Assembly (NCBI RefSeq): GCF_000276665.1
Contig: NW_004955447.1
Span: 16,872,854 to 16,936,853, forward strand
Length of the DNA stretch: 64,000 nt
Reading direction: 5' to 3'
DNA from: Chinchilla lanigera
Taxonomy: Eukaryota > Chordata > Mammalia > Rodentia > Chinchillidae
Shown piece after piece: positions 11,541 through 23,200 of this stretch (position 1 is the first letter of the stretch; each line of letters starts with the position of its first letter). Under the pieces are notes generated by a model, which ran no database searches, had not been told where the DNA came from, and worked only from the letters and a program-made list of their open reading frames with translations. The position numbers and the translations under genes were made by a program.

Positions 11541-11798
11541 CCAGAAACTTCTCAGCTCCGCAGAAGGAAAGCCAGAGTCCTTACAATGGACTCCTAACTT
11601 CCATCACAGATATCTGAACTCTTAACCAACTCCCAGCTCACAGGTGACCCTCCTTTCCCACCTTCTTCATCCCAGATATCAAAGGACACTATTACAACAG
11701 CTGTTCTAAAGATCTTAATCAGTTTTGTCATTCTGGTATCAAGCGCTGCTTCCCTCCAGAACAGAGAGTAAGTGCCCCAGTGGCTGGGGGGAAGGAGT
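11540..11798 (+). repeat. Inverted-duplication arm B
   Basis: This segment is matched in reverse complement by 12202-12464, about 85 percent identical by eye. Shared blocks include CTTCTCAGCTCCG, GGAAAGCCAGAGTCCTTAC, CTAACTTCCATCACAGA, ACAACAGCTGTTCTAA, and AAGCGCTGCTTCCCTCCAGA. Confidence 0.85.
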
Positions 11799-11810
11799 CG
11801 GAGTGTCTGT

Positions 11811-11938
11811 GAGTTGAGAAAACTAAGTCCTGGTGGGATTCCAAAATTCAGTGAGGCACAGTGACATTTTCTAGAAAGAAATGTGAAGCAGACTTAGAAA
11901 AACTAATCTTGGATGGGCTTGGTTCGGTCTTCCAGCCC
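11811..11938 (-). repeat. Inverted-duplication arm A'
   Basis: Reverse-complement partner of 10711-10837. It lies directly after arm B and before arm B', so the A and B pairs interlock and are not nested. Confidence 0.85.
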
Positions 11939-12201
11939 AACAATAAATCAGAAGAGAGGTACAGCTAAACTCCCAAAGCAGGCTAGGTGCAGTCAGTGTG
12001 GTAACGATAGCGCTTTAATCCCTACAGAACGGTACCGATGTAAACTCATGTTCAACCGTCTGTTAATTTTCTGTGGTTCTGTCTCCTGTCCTCACTTCAC
12101 AAAGAAAGTAACTTTTCATTCATCCCATCTGATTTCCTCAGCCCTTCTCTAACTGTAAAACCATGCTCTTGGTTTTGTCCCCAGGATACACACACACACC
12201 C

Positions 12202-12464
12202 TGACTTCCCCTCAGCCGCTGGGACACTGGCTCTCTGTTCTGGAGGGAAGCAGCGCTTGGCACCAGGTTGACAAAATAAAACTGATTAAGATGCTTAGAA
12301 CAGCTGTTGTGATAGTGTCCTTCCCTATCTGGGATGAAGAGGGTGGGAAGGGAGGGTCGCCTGTGAGCCGGGCTTTGGTCAAGAGTTCAGATTTCTGTGA
12401 TGGAAGTTAGGAGCCCATGGTAAGGACTCTGGCTTTCCTTCCACGGAGCTGAGAAGCTTTTGGA
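12202..12464 (-). repeat. Inverted-duplication arm B'
   Basis: Reverse-complement partner of 11540-11798. A short CA run (12188-12199) lies just beyond its inner end. Confidence 0.85.
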
Positions 12465-12479
12465 GCGTCAGATGATAAT

Positions 12480-12960
12480 GCAGTTTGGTTTGGTGACGCG
12501 GGACCTCAGCACGAGCCACTCCATTTTGGCTTCTGGCCGGGTCTGCTGAGGTGCAGGCCAGGACCCCAACCCCAGGCCGTGGCCTCCTGTAGCTTTTATT
12601 CTAATTTTTACTGAAGACAGGAGGATATCTCCACCCACTCAGCTGCTCAGGCCGATCCTCGCTCCCCACCCACTTCCTCCAGTCTGTGAATAGTCTAACT
12701 GACTCAACCTCCCCGCTGGGCTCCAGATCTCGCCGCTTCTCTGCGCTCTGTTGCCCGCTGCTCCGAGTCGGCGCTGTCTGGCCGGCCCGCTGCGGCTTCG
12801 CCCGTCGCTGTGCTGGGCCTGCTCCTCTCCCCACAGCTCACCTGCTGCACAGCACCCACAGCACTCAGTTGAAATAAAAGCTAATCGGGTGGGAGGACAG
12901 CTCGTTCGCAATGGGAAGGGGACAGAAGTGTGGGGGGGTGCTAGGTGCACGTCCCCACCC
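12480..12960 (+). repeat. Possible ERV LTR-like segment with polyadenylation motif
   Basis: GAGCCACTCCATTTTGGCTT is a phrase common in ERV1-type LTRs. It is followed by a C- and CpG-rich tract (12740-12830) and an AATAAA at 12873-12878. No TG...CA ends or target duplication could be fixed, so this could equally be a unique CpG-rich patch. Confidence 0.3.
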
Positions 12961-12964
12961 CCCA

Positions 12965-13040
12965 GGGAGTGTGATCGTTATGTGCTATAAACATGTACCA
13001 ATAAAACATAAAAAACTGAAAAAATGGGGAAAAGAAGTGT
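12965..13040 (+). repeat. Short 5'-truncated L1 3' end
   Basis: GTGATCGTTATGTGCTATAA followed by CATGTACCAATAAAACATAA and an A-rich tail resembles the 3' end of the full L1 at 30255-30310 (TATCAATATGTGTATC, GATGTACCGATAAAAAAG). Confidence 0.45.
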
Positions 13041-15199
13041 AATGCATGGTTTTGAAAGGTAAAACCCCCAAACCCCACGATGCTCTGGTGACTGTGCCGC
13101 TGCTCTCCAAGACCTCCGGGGATTTCCAAACACATTCAGGGAACGTTCAAGCTCACGGGGACCAGCCTGCCCTCGAGGCCAGGGCCCACTCAGCCCCCTG
13201 CAGCCGCACCGCCCTGTGGGCTCGCCATGTGGCCCGCGCCCCTCTGGTGGGAGGGCCCTCACCTCTGCCCTCGGCACCGGCCGCCCTTTTCCTAGCTCTT
13301 GTGCCACTCAGGCCCAGCCCAACTGTCAGCAGGGTTTTGGGGGCGCCCAGTGTCCCGCGAGGACCCCTTCCTGGAACCCCTCACAGCCCCACACGCCGAC
13401 CTGATGAAAGAACTCGCCCACCCAGACGCCCTAAGCAGCCCAGCAGCAGCAGCAAACAAGGAAGGAGAAGCAGACAGCAGCTGGGGAGGGGCCTTCTGCT
13501 CTGCGCTCGGGCGCCATCGTGCTGGTGCTGTGGACAGCAGCTCAGTGCGGCAACAGGAGACATGGCAGCAAATCGTCCTGGTGTCCCCTGGGCAGCTCTG
13601 CGTATCGGGGTGCCTGGGGGTCTCCTAAGCAGGCCACCGCCTCTCTGGGCCCAGCGCTTCTGGGGGACGCCAGCCTCGGGTAGAAGCCTTGGGGAGACAG
13701 CAGATTCCATCCTGTGTCCACAGCAGCAGCTACGGCCTGGAACTCAAGGGGACAGCCGGCATTCTACAGCTGCAGCAGCGGGAGGCGAGAACGGGGCTCC
13801 TTGCGGCTGGGCTTGTCCTCGGGGCTGTGCATTCGTTCATGGATGTGGACATCGCTAGGCAGTGAACAGCAAAAGCTCCCTGCCCTTTGCAACCAGCATT
13901 CCAGAGCGGGGAGGCGGGCCACGAAGTAAGTGCACAATGTTACGAGTGGTAGGTGAGAAGGTGGTAAGTGCTGGGGGGAGTGTAAAGCAGGAGTGGGGTG
14001 TGACCCACTTCCCACAGTCGGGAGGATTGCCATGTTGAATGTGGAGGTGGAGGAAGGCCTCACTCACCGACGATGGCAAAGCAGAGAGGGAGTGAAAGGG
14101 GGAGCAAGGCAGAGAATGCCAGGGTGACGAGGCTTCCAGACGGGTGCAGGAAGAGCAAGGACGCGGAAACGGAAGCATACGTGGGGCTTCAAAGAACTCA
14201 AGTGCAGCTGCTCGGAGAACTGAGGTGAGAGATGAGGGTAAAACGAGAGCTGGAACTGCCGGGCGGGCCCCTCTCCGCGCAAGCACGCCAGCACAGCCAA
14301 GCTCTGCAGCCCGGGGAAACAGCGCTTCCGGGAGAGGAAGCTCCTTTCCATCGGCTGTCGTTTGTTCAGCAAGGAAAGATGCCTGGCCCCATTGGAAGGT
14401 TTGGGGCACTGGAATGACAGTCTGACTTACTCTTTGGAGACTTCATTAAGATCGGACAAAAGGAGGCAAAGATGAGCTCAAAGAAGACTTAACAAATGAT
14501 GATGCCTTGGCCCCCTAATGGGATTAGCCGCTTGCTGACATTATCAGTCTAGGGGCAGTCAGCCGGGTCCTCCGCTCGGCAGCCACAGCCTGGCTCTGGT
14601 GTGTCCAGACCCTGTGGCGGTGGACCGCAGCCCGCTGGGAAGTGCAGTGGGGCAGGCCTGGCCTGCGCAGCAGCACTCTTGCCCAGCTGTGGAGGGGAAT
14701 TCACCGTTGCCCCAGTTAGCACTGGAAGTCTCCACTTAGGAGTGTCCACCACGGGTCAGGCTCGTGCTGAGCACCCGCACTCCCAGTCCCTCTGCGCCTC
14801 ACAGCTATGCCGGGACACCGAGACCAAGAGAGCTGAGGACGCTGCCCCGGACGACACCACTGCCCCAGACGACGCCCTTGGTGCGTGGCAGAGGTGGGGT
14901 GCCAGTCACTTGTCTTGCCAACACCGGCTCTCTTTGCTGTGTCTCCCCGTTGTCCCCTTGGGGAGGTGGTGGAGACTTCTCAGTCCTGCTTTGGGCTGTT
15001 GGCCTGATTGCAAAAAGCAGTCCTCTTCCCGTCACCCCTGCGGGATGCATACCTCTCCAAGGCCTGCCTTTGCTGTCTTGTCTTCCAGATAAATTAGCCA
15101 GTCAGACAGCTGATTAAGAAAGCTGTCTTGAAGAAAAGGAGATTCTATAATTTCCTTTGGTAACTCAGTTACCTCTGGCAAATAATGACTTGACTAATG
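13041..15199. other. GC-rich unassigned sequence with accidental long frames
   Basis: A GC- and CpG-enriched region, strongest at 13180-13700 and 14240-14340. It contains a 270-codon open frame at 13046-13858, with overlapping frames of about 100-180 codons on both strands. Low-complexity composition (P, R, S, G) and simultaneous openness of other frames argue that these arise from base composition. No domain was recognised. Confidence 0.4.
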
Positions 15200-15295
15200 A
15201 GCTATCACCCAGGTGGGACCTTGTCTCTTCATCTAGCACCTAATACGATGCTGACTCAATTAGTATTTGCTGAACAGATACAAAGGAATAACGAA
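15200..15295 (+). repeat. L2 3' end fragment
   Basis: GGGACCTTGTCTCTTCATCTAGCACCTAATACG (15216-15248) then ATTAGTATTTGCTGAACAGA follows the L2 3' terminal pattern. Confidence 0.55.
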
Positions 15296-15627
15296 GTTAT
15301 CAGAGCCCTTGGCTGGAGAGGACAGCCCCACCCAGTGGACCAGCTTGGGAGACCGACTCCAGTACACGGCTTTTTTGCACAACCTTTAACCTTTTGGGGG
15401 AGGATGGAAGAAAGGAGAGAAACCAGCCAGGCAGAGGGGGCCCCAGGGGGCAAATTCCTTCTAAAAGAGTCGAGAAAAGGCTTTTCTGTTTCTTTCTTGA
15501 TCTAATTATGTGTAGCCGGAGAGTTCTGGGTGTAAACTCTAGCTCTGTCCTTTAAAGGTGTGGTTTTGAGCCCGCCTGTCTTTGCACAGGAAGAGGAAGG
15601 GCGGCTGCTTTTAAAGGACTTGCGTGG

Positions 15628-15716
15628 GTTACTGGAGTAGCTCAGTGGTAGAGCATGTGCTTAGCTCGCACTAGGCCCTGGGCTCATTCCTAGCATCAAA
15701 AATTTACAAATAAAGT
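15628..15716 (+). repeat. ID-like (tRNA-derived) SINE
   Basis: TGGAGTAGCTCAGTGGTAGA, then GGCCCTGGGCTCATTCCTAG and a short A-rich tail, give the tRNA-derived A-box and B-box of an ID-type SINE. Confidence 0.8.
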
Positions 15717-15779
15717 ATACATGGTGTCTCGGGTTCTGAACTAGGAGCTCTCAGAGACCTTCTGCATTTAAACATGACA

Positions 15780-15885
15780 CATGGGAAATAGATGCTCCAC
15801 TTCGTGGAGGAGGCAACTGAGGCACAGAGACGGCTGGTGGGCAGTGGGGCTGAGATGTGGACCCGTTCGGTCCGTGCTCTTCATG
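15780..15885 (+). repeat. MIR SINE fragment
   Basis: GGAGGAGGCAACTGAGGCAC then AGAGACGG and GGTCCGTGCTCTTCATGG follow the MIR core. Confidence 0.6.
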
Positions 15886-16454
15886 GACCGGCTGTTTCCT
15901 CAGCCCGTCGTGGGGGGTGTGGATCAAAGAGAACGCTGTTCACGAACGTCCCTTTTCCTGAGAACCAGATGGTGCTAGACAGACTGCAAATACTCAGTAA
16001 CGTGATCAGGAGTGACATCCCAGCCTGGCCCAGGAGCCGGGAGCACTGAGGGCCACGAAGGGTGCCATCCTCTGGTCCCGAAGTGGCAGGGAGGAGAATC
16101 CAGCACCTTTTGGTGTTCAGAGCCTTCCGGAAGTTGTGGCCCTGGTTCTGGTCTGAAATGCTTGTTCTCTCGTTGAAGGGAGGAGCTGTATTCCTGATGG
16201 CCCAGGTGAGTTGTGGATGAAGAAGAACACCCTGACGAGGCAGAGCTGTGCGCCCAGGGATGGGGCACCTCATGGCTCCCCACAGAGGATCATGAACCAA
16301 GACCTCCGTTATGGGACCAGGAAGTTTCCAGTTGGACCACGACGTCTTAGCCGCTCACTAAGTTGCTCTGCCCCAGGGACCGTGCAGACCGATGTCACCT
16401 AAATTACCTGATGGAACGCAGTAACTTTGGGTAGAGCATGCTGTTATTTTCCTG

Positions 16455-16590
16455 TTGAAGCAATGTGGAAAGAGGGGTCAGAACAGTAAAACAAGGTGCG
16501 CATGCTCACACAGCTAGTGATGGGTGCAGCTGGACAGAAATCCAATCCCAGGTCTCCAGACACTGCCCTTCTCGTCCCATCACATTTTTC
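16455..16590 (+). repeat. MIR SINE fragment
   Basis: TGCTCACACAGCTAGTGATG, then CCAATCCCAGGTCTCCAGAC, matches the distal MIR core. Confidence 0.6.
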
Positions 16591-16900
16591 CCATATGCCC
16601 CAGGACGAGGTAGCAAGCCTGTCTACGGTATCAGAATACACTTTGCTTTTGTAGTAGAGGTTTGCCCAGAAAGGCGTGCTTGAACTGCTTACATAAAAGC
16701 TAGATCATGCTTATAAGAAATACCTCCAGAGCCTTCCCAATGGGATTCAACACAAAAGCATTTCTAGACAAATGACCCCTTTGTTAAACGAAGAATTTTC
16801 TTTCCTCCTTTTCAGGACTAGTTCATATTTCTCATTGATCTTGATTTTTATATTGGACTTTCTTAGGCCAGTGTGTCTGATAATCAAGACAGGTAGAAAC

Positions 16901-17110
16901 CAGTCGGGCATGGTGGCATACACATATAATCACAGCACTCTGGGAGGCTGAGGCAGGAGTGTTGCAAGTTTGAATCTGGTGTGATGTCTTAATGACTTAG
17001 TGACACCCTGTCTCAAAATAAAAAATAATTTTAAAAAGGTGGGAGTGTAGCTCAGTGCAAAGGCCCTGGGTTCAGTGCTCAGTACCACCGTCACCACAAC
17101 CAGGAAAAAG
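16901..17110 (+). repeat. B1-ID dimer SINE, well preserved
   Basis: The left half is B1-like (GTCGGGCATGGTGGCATACA, GCACTCTGGGAGGCTGAGGC, GACACCCTGTCTCAAAATAA). After an A-rich linker, the right half is tRNA/ID-like (GGGAGTGTAGCTCAGTGCAA, GGCCCTGGGTTCAGTGCTCA). This copy gives the clearest view of the dimer and is the main lineage clue. Confidence 0.9.
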
Positions 17111-17139
17111 ATAATCTTTAAGAAGGGTAGTGTTCGGGC

Positions 17140-17627
17140 TCCCCTCGTTACCCACTTGGTCTCCACTTCACTGTGCCTCTTCCTCTGCCCTCGTTCCTTT
17201 CACCCCGTGCCCGACCCGAGGCCTTGTTGCAGCTGTGTCCGCAGTGACCCTGCCTTGACGGGCTCCTGGCCTTCAGCCTTCCCTGGAATCTTCCCCAGCA
17301 CTGGTGCTGGTTATGATCGTGTTTGCCCCCAGCACCTGCAGTGTTTTCCTGCTAGTGTCTTCTGGGTTCAAGCCCCTCAGCTGGAGGACGCTGGGACTTT
17401 CCAAGCCAGGCCTTTGCTCGGGCCTGGGAGCCTCTCCCTTGTCCATCCTGCGTATCTGGAATCCTCCCTGCTCCCCGGCACCCAGCTTTAAGCCTTGCTC
17501 CTTCGTAAAGCCTCCCTTAGTTCTCCACGGCAGATGAATGTAATCTCTCCTTTCGAAACTTGTTTATGTTTTTCCTCCAAGCAGACTGTGTTCTGCCTTG
17601 TATTAAGACTATGACCTTGTTTGATTC
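17140..17627 (+). repeat. L2 LINE fragment, 5' part of a split copy
   Basis: TGCTCCTTCGTAAAGCCTCC and preceding pyrimidine-rich phrases fit the L2 3' region. The copy resumes after the SINE at 17712. Confidence 0.55.
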
Positions 17628-17712
17628 TTTTTTTTTTTTTTTTTTTTTAGTGCTGGGGATGGAAACAAGAAACTTGAGTATCCTAAGAAAGTGCTCTACC
17701 AAATTCTTTTTT
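17628..17712 (-). repeat. ID-like SINE inserted in L2, antisense
   Basis: A 21-base T run (17628-17648) is the antisense tail, followed by AGTGCTGGGGATGGAAAC and AAGAAAGTGCTCTACC, the antisense B-box and A-box regions. It splits an L2 copy. Confidence 0.75.
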
Positions 17713-17812
17713 GAGGAGTAGCTTCTTAAAGGCTAGAACTGTGACCTTGTCACCTTTGTGTACAGAGCCTTATATGTAACAGGGGCTCAAAAAATGATGT
17801 AAGGAGGAGGGA
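17713..17812 (+). repeat. L2 3' end, second part of split copy
   Basis: AAAGGCTAGAACTGTGACCT then GTACAGAGCCTTATATGTAA and GGGGCTCAAAAAATG follow the L2 3' terminus. Confidence 0.6.
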
Positions 17813-20042
17813 ATTACTCTGGAATGAGAGAGTCCTCCTTTATTACAAAACAAAAAAAATAGAAGAAGACAGTAGATGTGTAGCTAGGAGGAGATAGACA
17901 CCTTGCTGAAATGTGCACCTTTCGGGTGCTTAGGTTGCAGTTGTTCTGTGTCAGGTACAGTGACACGTCCACTTATACTTTTCGCACAGAATGGGAATCA
18001 AGTGCACCCCAGTTACGACGACATCCAGGGCAGGGCCAGCATCCCGGCTTTAGGACTTAACTTTTTCTGTCTACAAGGCATCCACAGATCTTATTTTGAA
18101 ATGACTGCAAATTCCCTAAATACCTTCCAGAGGGAACTCTGACTTCCATTCCCCAAATGCTGATAAAATCTGAGCACAAAGAACAGCGAATGATGAATGT
18201 AGAAATCTGGTCCTTGGCTGCAAATGGATGCCTTGCACTAAATAATAATGCATCCTTGCAACCTGTGGTATTTAAAAAATATTACATGTTGTTCCATTAT
18301 GTTCTTTGAGAGGAGTAGCCGATCAGACTTACAAAAGCGAAACAGCAAAGCTCTCCAGTGTAGAGTGTGGGGGGAGTGACTTTTACAAACATAGTGTTCC
18401 TCTTGCGGTGTCTGCAGAGCCCAATATCTAATCTGCTTCCCCACTTCCTGTGTTATGAAATGCTGGGCATAGTTTTCTCTTGGCTGGGTTGCTTTTCAAT
18501 AAAGGACCAAGAGCTGGGGTTGAAGACACAGCAAACACTGCCCTCTTTCGTCCGGCTTGGGTCTCTGCCACGTGTTTTCCCAAACAGTGCGGGGCAGGCA
18601 AGGGTTAAAGCCGTGCTGGTAACCTTAGCGTGTCATTGCCCTTCCGCTGCTCTCTGCGTGGTGGAAAGGCTCCGGCCGTGTGGGACATCTTTATTTTGGT
18701 GTCACAAACATTTCGGCTTACCCGAGGCTGCCACCATTTAATGACAGGTGTTTAACACTGGCCCCAAGAAAGTGGGTGTAAAGTAGAAAAAAGACTCCAG
18801 GGTAGGAGGTCTCCCTGCTGGCTTGGATCACCAGGGAGCTCAGGATAAAACCCAAGGAAGAAAATGATGCGTCCCTAGGCCCGGAGAGGATCCCCGAGCC
18901 ACTCACTTGGAAAAGAGAAATTTTTTTCTTAACGCTTTGCAGAATTTTCCTCAAATAATTTGATCATGACACTCTCTCTGGTGTGTTAGTGAGAGATGCG
19001 AAGCCACAGGGCACAAACCTCTTGAAGCAGCGCTAACCAGAGGCAGGCATTTTTGTGTGTGGACCAATTCCTACATTTTTTATAGGCCTAAGTACAAATT
19101 CCCTAACTAGAAATTAAAATTTAATTTGACCTCCTTCCTTGGTCGTCTCAGCTCCTACCTTGCAGTTCTTTCTTTCTTATGCTCCTGTGCTTGCACTTCA
19201 AGGGGGTTCGGAGAACGCTGCGGATGAAGAGGCAGGTCACATCACTCAGAAATACAGTTAGAGTCCTGCTGGCTCTGGGCCTGAATGCAAATTGCTTTGT
19301 TTGTTTTGAAGCTTTAAAAGCAATATTTGCGAGGATTCAGGCCATCAGCGAGTCAGCGTATGTGCCTGTGTGTCTGCTGGGGGTTGGGGCGGGCAGCAGG
19401 GTGACTGCGGCAGCAGAGGGGCCGCGCTCTCCGTGGAGAGGAAAGAGTGAAGTGAGGAGACGGAGCGTGGGGCCGGCCTCACAGATGCTTGTTAGTAAAG
19501 GCGTGCCAGAGTGGCGGCAGCTTTATGCCCTTCCTCTCCCAGGACAGCTCCGGGACAGATGTGTGGCCCCCAGTGCCCAGAAAGGAGGTGCACTTTTCAG
19601 ACGGTGGGCTTTGATTGGCAGTTTGGAAAACACGCTTGGATAAATTCATGATCTGCCCGGAGCAGCCTGGGACGGGGCCCAGGGAACTCTTCCGTTCCCT
19701 CGCCTTGTGAGAGCCCTGTGAAGATGCTGCCGCACGTTCCCACCTCCCCACGCCAGGGAAGTTACGTTCTGAAGATCCGTGACATCCTCTCCCCACGATG
19801 AATCCCCACATTTTAAGAGTAAGAAAATATCCGTCGAAGAACAAAGTCAGGAAATAGATACTGATGTAGTTGTTTTCTTTCCGCAAAGTTACTCTGATGA
19901 AGCATTTGCAGTGGCTTGTGCCCGTGTGTGTGTGTGGAGTCAGGCAGGTAGAAATAGGAACTTTTCAGCAAGGCAAAGGTAAAAGTGTTTTTCTTAGAAG
20001 TCTTCCATTCAGGTACATGGAGCTGAAATCTGAAGTTCAGCC
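17813..20042. other. Unassigned, mostly unique sequence
   Basis: No gene or repeat family was recognised. An octamer ATGCAAAT lies at 19285-19292, followed by TTTGTTTGTTTTG. Open frames such as the 154-codon one at 19179-19643 have no recognisable motif. Confidence 0.4.
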
Positions 20043-20294
20043 CTCTGTCCTAACTTTATTTTTATTTTATTTTAATGTTTTACCATACTGGGGATTGAAG
20101 CCAAGGCCTTGTGCATGCTAGGCAAGCACTCTACCACTCTGCTGTATCCTAGCCCCTTTTAAAATTTCATATTGTGACAGCATCTCAGTAAGTTCCCCAG
20201 GCTGGCCTCAAACTTATGATCTTCCTGCCACAGCCTCCTGAGAGGCTAGAATTACAGGTGTGTGCTATCTCACCTGCCATCTGTCCTATCTTTA
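20043..20294 (-). repeat. B1-ID dimer SINE, antisense, with target-site duplication
   Basis: The element body (20059-20278) reads on the minus strand as a B1-like half (CCTGTAATTCTAGCCTCTCA, AGGCTGTGGCAGGAAGATCA) then an ID-like half (GGGGCTAGGATACAGCAGAG, GCACAAGGCCTTGGCTTCAA). It is flanked by CTCTGTCCTAACTTTA (20043-20058) and ATCTGTCCTATCTTTA (20279-20294), which match at 14 of 16 positions and are the target-site duplication. Confidence 0.9.
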
Positions 20295-23200
20295 GTAACA
20301 GTTGCACAGGTATTCACTGTGGCTTCGTTAGGAATGGTTGCTGAATTTATTTGAAAATACTGGAGAAAAAGATTTTATTCTGAAAAATTATCCAGCGGAA
20401 AACAATGAAAGGGAACAACCCTAGAAAAGTCTCCTGGGACTGGTTACAGAGCACAGCACTGAGATGACGGCTCCTCAAGAGAAAGGCAGAGTAGGAGTTG
20501 TGTGCTTTCCTTATGGGATATGGAATTTTAGTTTTTGGGCCCAATACAGGCTAAAGGGAAGGAAATTTCTCTTCATTAACCAAAAAATGTGCAGTTCTTC
20601 AAAAGCTATTTTAAAAATGATTTCTTAGAAATTTATTTTAAAATTTGATACATACATGATCTACAGACTAGTAATGCCTTGGATTTATATAACACTGCTC
20701 ATCAAAGGATGCCCTCAGGGACAGGATGGGGGCCGTGCAGCAGGCCGCGGGTCTGAGCCAGGGGAAAAGCCAAGCTACAGTGCTTCTTCACGAAGCAGAC
20801 CGGAGCGGAAGCTACAGAAAGTGGTTTCCCTGGCTTGAGCAAAGCTGGTCTTTGGCAAGCTGTCCCAGTAGGTGAAGGGCCAGCATCTTGATGGAAAACT
20901 TAAGTATCTCTGCTTTTTCCTCCCTCGCCCTCAGGACCACAGTTTGAATACATTTTAATCACCAGAGTCACAGCAGGACAAGGCTGCCACTTGCTTGCTT
21001 AATGAAATCCCCAAAGAAGCACCCCAGGGGCTCATCCTGAAAGCGCTGCTGTAGGCCAGCAAGATACCGTATTTCCCCTGCAATTGCCTCCTGAGTCCTG
21101 TGCAGGGAGCCTGCTGGACACTGCTCAGTGCTGTCCTTAGCTGGGCCGCATCTCCAGGTCCTCTGGATAGGTGGGTCCAGATGACCTATGAAAGGTCACA
21201 ACTGTGTAGTTGGCCTTTCCACGAGAGTTTGGAATCTGTCAGACATAGCTGCTGGTTTAGGGTTGGTCTAGGAATCCCTCCCAGCCCTAGGGTCCCAGTG
21301 TTCCGAGACACTTTCCGTGCCCTGGCTTAAGCCGCTGAAGCACTGAGTAAATAAAGGGAAAGCACAAAGCTGCTAGTGTGTGCAGGACACAGCCGACCGC
21401 AGTGGAGCAGAGCGGCCAGCGGAGCTCGGGGCCTCTCTCTGAACCTTAGCAGCGAGCTTGCATCTGACAAAACAGATTTTCTCATCTGACTTTGAACTTA
21501 AGTCAACAAAGACAGAAGAAGTGTGGGAAACGCAGTCACTTGAAAGGAGGCCCAGAGGCTGTTTCGCCAGCTTCCAAGGACCCTAGTGCAGTGGCAAACG
21601 GAAGCAACAAACGACACCCAGGGTTTGGAGGCAGATTTATGTACGTCGACGGGCACTGACCGGGCTCATCCCCAGAACATCAGGCCCTGAGCTCTGGTGG
21701 CCTGGGGCTTCTACGGGATAAGCAAGCGGAAAGTACAGAGGCAGCATGGCTTGTCCCTGGGCACTGGTTTATACAGTGGGCATCACCGTGACCAGCCATT
21801 TCTAAGGGACAGGAGCGACCAGAACTGGAACTGGAACAGGAACTATTACCTGGGCAACTAAGAAACAAGTACTGGCTGGGGTGCATTTTCTGCTGCTCTA
21901 GTGGCTTATCTTTTAACGCTTTTCCAGACCCTCCCTAGAAAAGAGCATGCAAACACCGTGTAAACTGTAGAGTGCTCTGCAAACAGCAGTTGCTGTGCTG
22001 ATACTTTCTAAACTCAAGGAAGCGAAGGCCAGCAAAAGGGTCAGGAAGCTTTGACAGTGGCACAAAGGAGGTACTGACAAGTGTGCACAAGTGTGCAAGG
22101 CTGCGTGTGCATTTCGTAGGTCTGAGGGAGGAAGAAGGGGGGTGCGGTGATTCAGAGTACAATTTCTACCCGGCGAAGCCATATGCAGGGTTACAGAGGA
22201 CAAAGGGGGAGACACAGACGTGTGAATACTAAAAAAACTGAGGTTCAGGCAAATCCTGCATCGTCCAGTATGGTCACTGGGGTCTGAGGAGCCAGCCAAG
22301 GAAGGGGGCGACTCCACACAGTTCTGGGGAGAGCTGAGCTGTGAGGTCCCCGGCTGTCCCCTCCACCGGCAAGCTTTTACCAGTCGCTGACATCTGAAGC
22401 CGAACGAGGGATGTTACAGCACAATAAAATGTGCTGGCCAATAAACCGCTATTGGGCGATTGGTCACGCTCCTCTGCATCCTGCCCGACCTTCACCCGGG
22501 TTTATCACCAGGCCCGTGGTGGGCCTCCACTCACGGAGCTTGTCTACAATAAAGGCACATTCGTTCCAGGCATGGGTGTCGCCACTACCGCAGCCTCTAC
22601 CCAGTATTAAACAAGAAGACCAAGGGAAACCGACAGTAACAGCGACAATAACGAGAAAGCAGCTCAGGCCCGGGGAGACTTGAGCAGCTACGCCATTGGC
22701 TGTGGGGACCTGGCCTGGACAGCGGGTGTTGACCCTCAGGAAGGAGCACTTTTCACTGGCCGCGCAGTTGCTGGAGAAACAATGCCCAGGCTGCCCCAGG
22801 ATGCCCGCTATTGTGTTGTGTTGTCTGTGGGAACTCCAGCCCCCCGTGTAGGGGTTCCGGGAGCTGGAAGGGGTAGTTCAGCGGACAGCACAGCCAGACC
22901 CTGCTTTCCTGGGGAGCAGCCCGCACGCCTAGCTCAGAGAGAAGCTGCGCCGGCCGGAGTCTTTGTTTCTAGGGCAGGAGAAGCTGCGGTGCCAGCGGCT
23001 GTTGTGGCCCGTTCAGTGCACAGAGAATTTCCTCTGGACCCTGGAAGCCCCTCAGTAGACAAGAGTTTCCCTCACAGGCCCCCAAAGTGACTTCGTATCA
23101 TGAAGTCTTGGTTTTTAGTCCAGGTCTAATATTTTGAAGATATTTGCAATTCTGGCAAAATTGAGAGTTAAGTGATTTTCTTCCTCCTGACAGAAGAGGC

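Noticed and set aside
13046..13858. 270-codon open frame on the plus strand
   Set aside because: It lies in a GC-rich block where several other frames on both strands are also open. Its protein is P/R/S/G-rich with no domain, signal or family resemblance, and there is no splice or promoter context.
19179..19643. 154-codon open frame
   Set aside because: It has no recognisable family signature and an overlapping minus frame of similar length. It is probably accidental.
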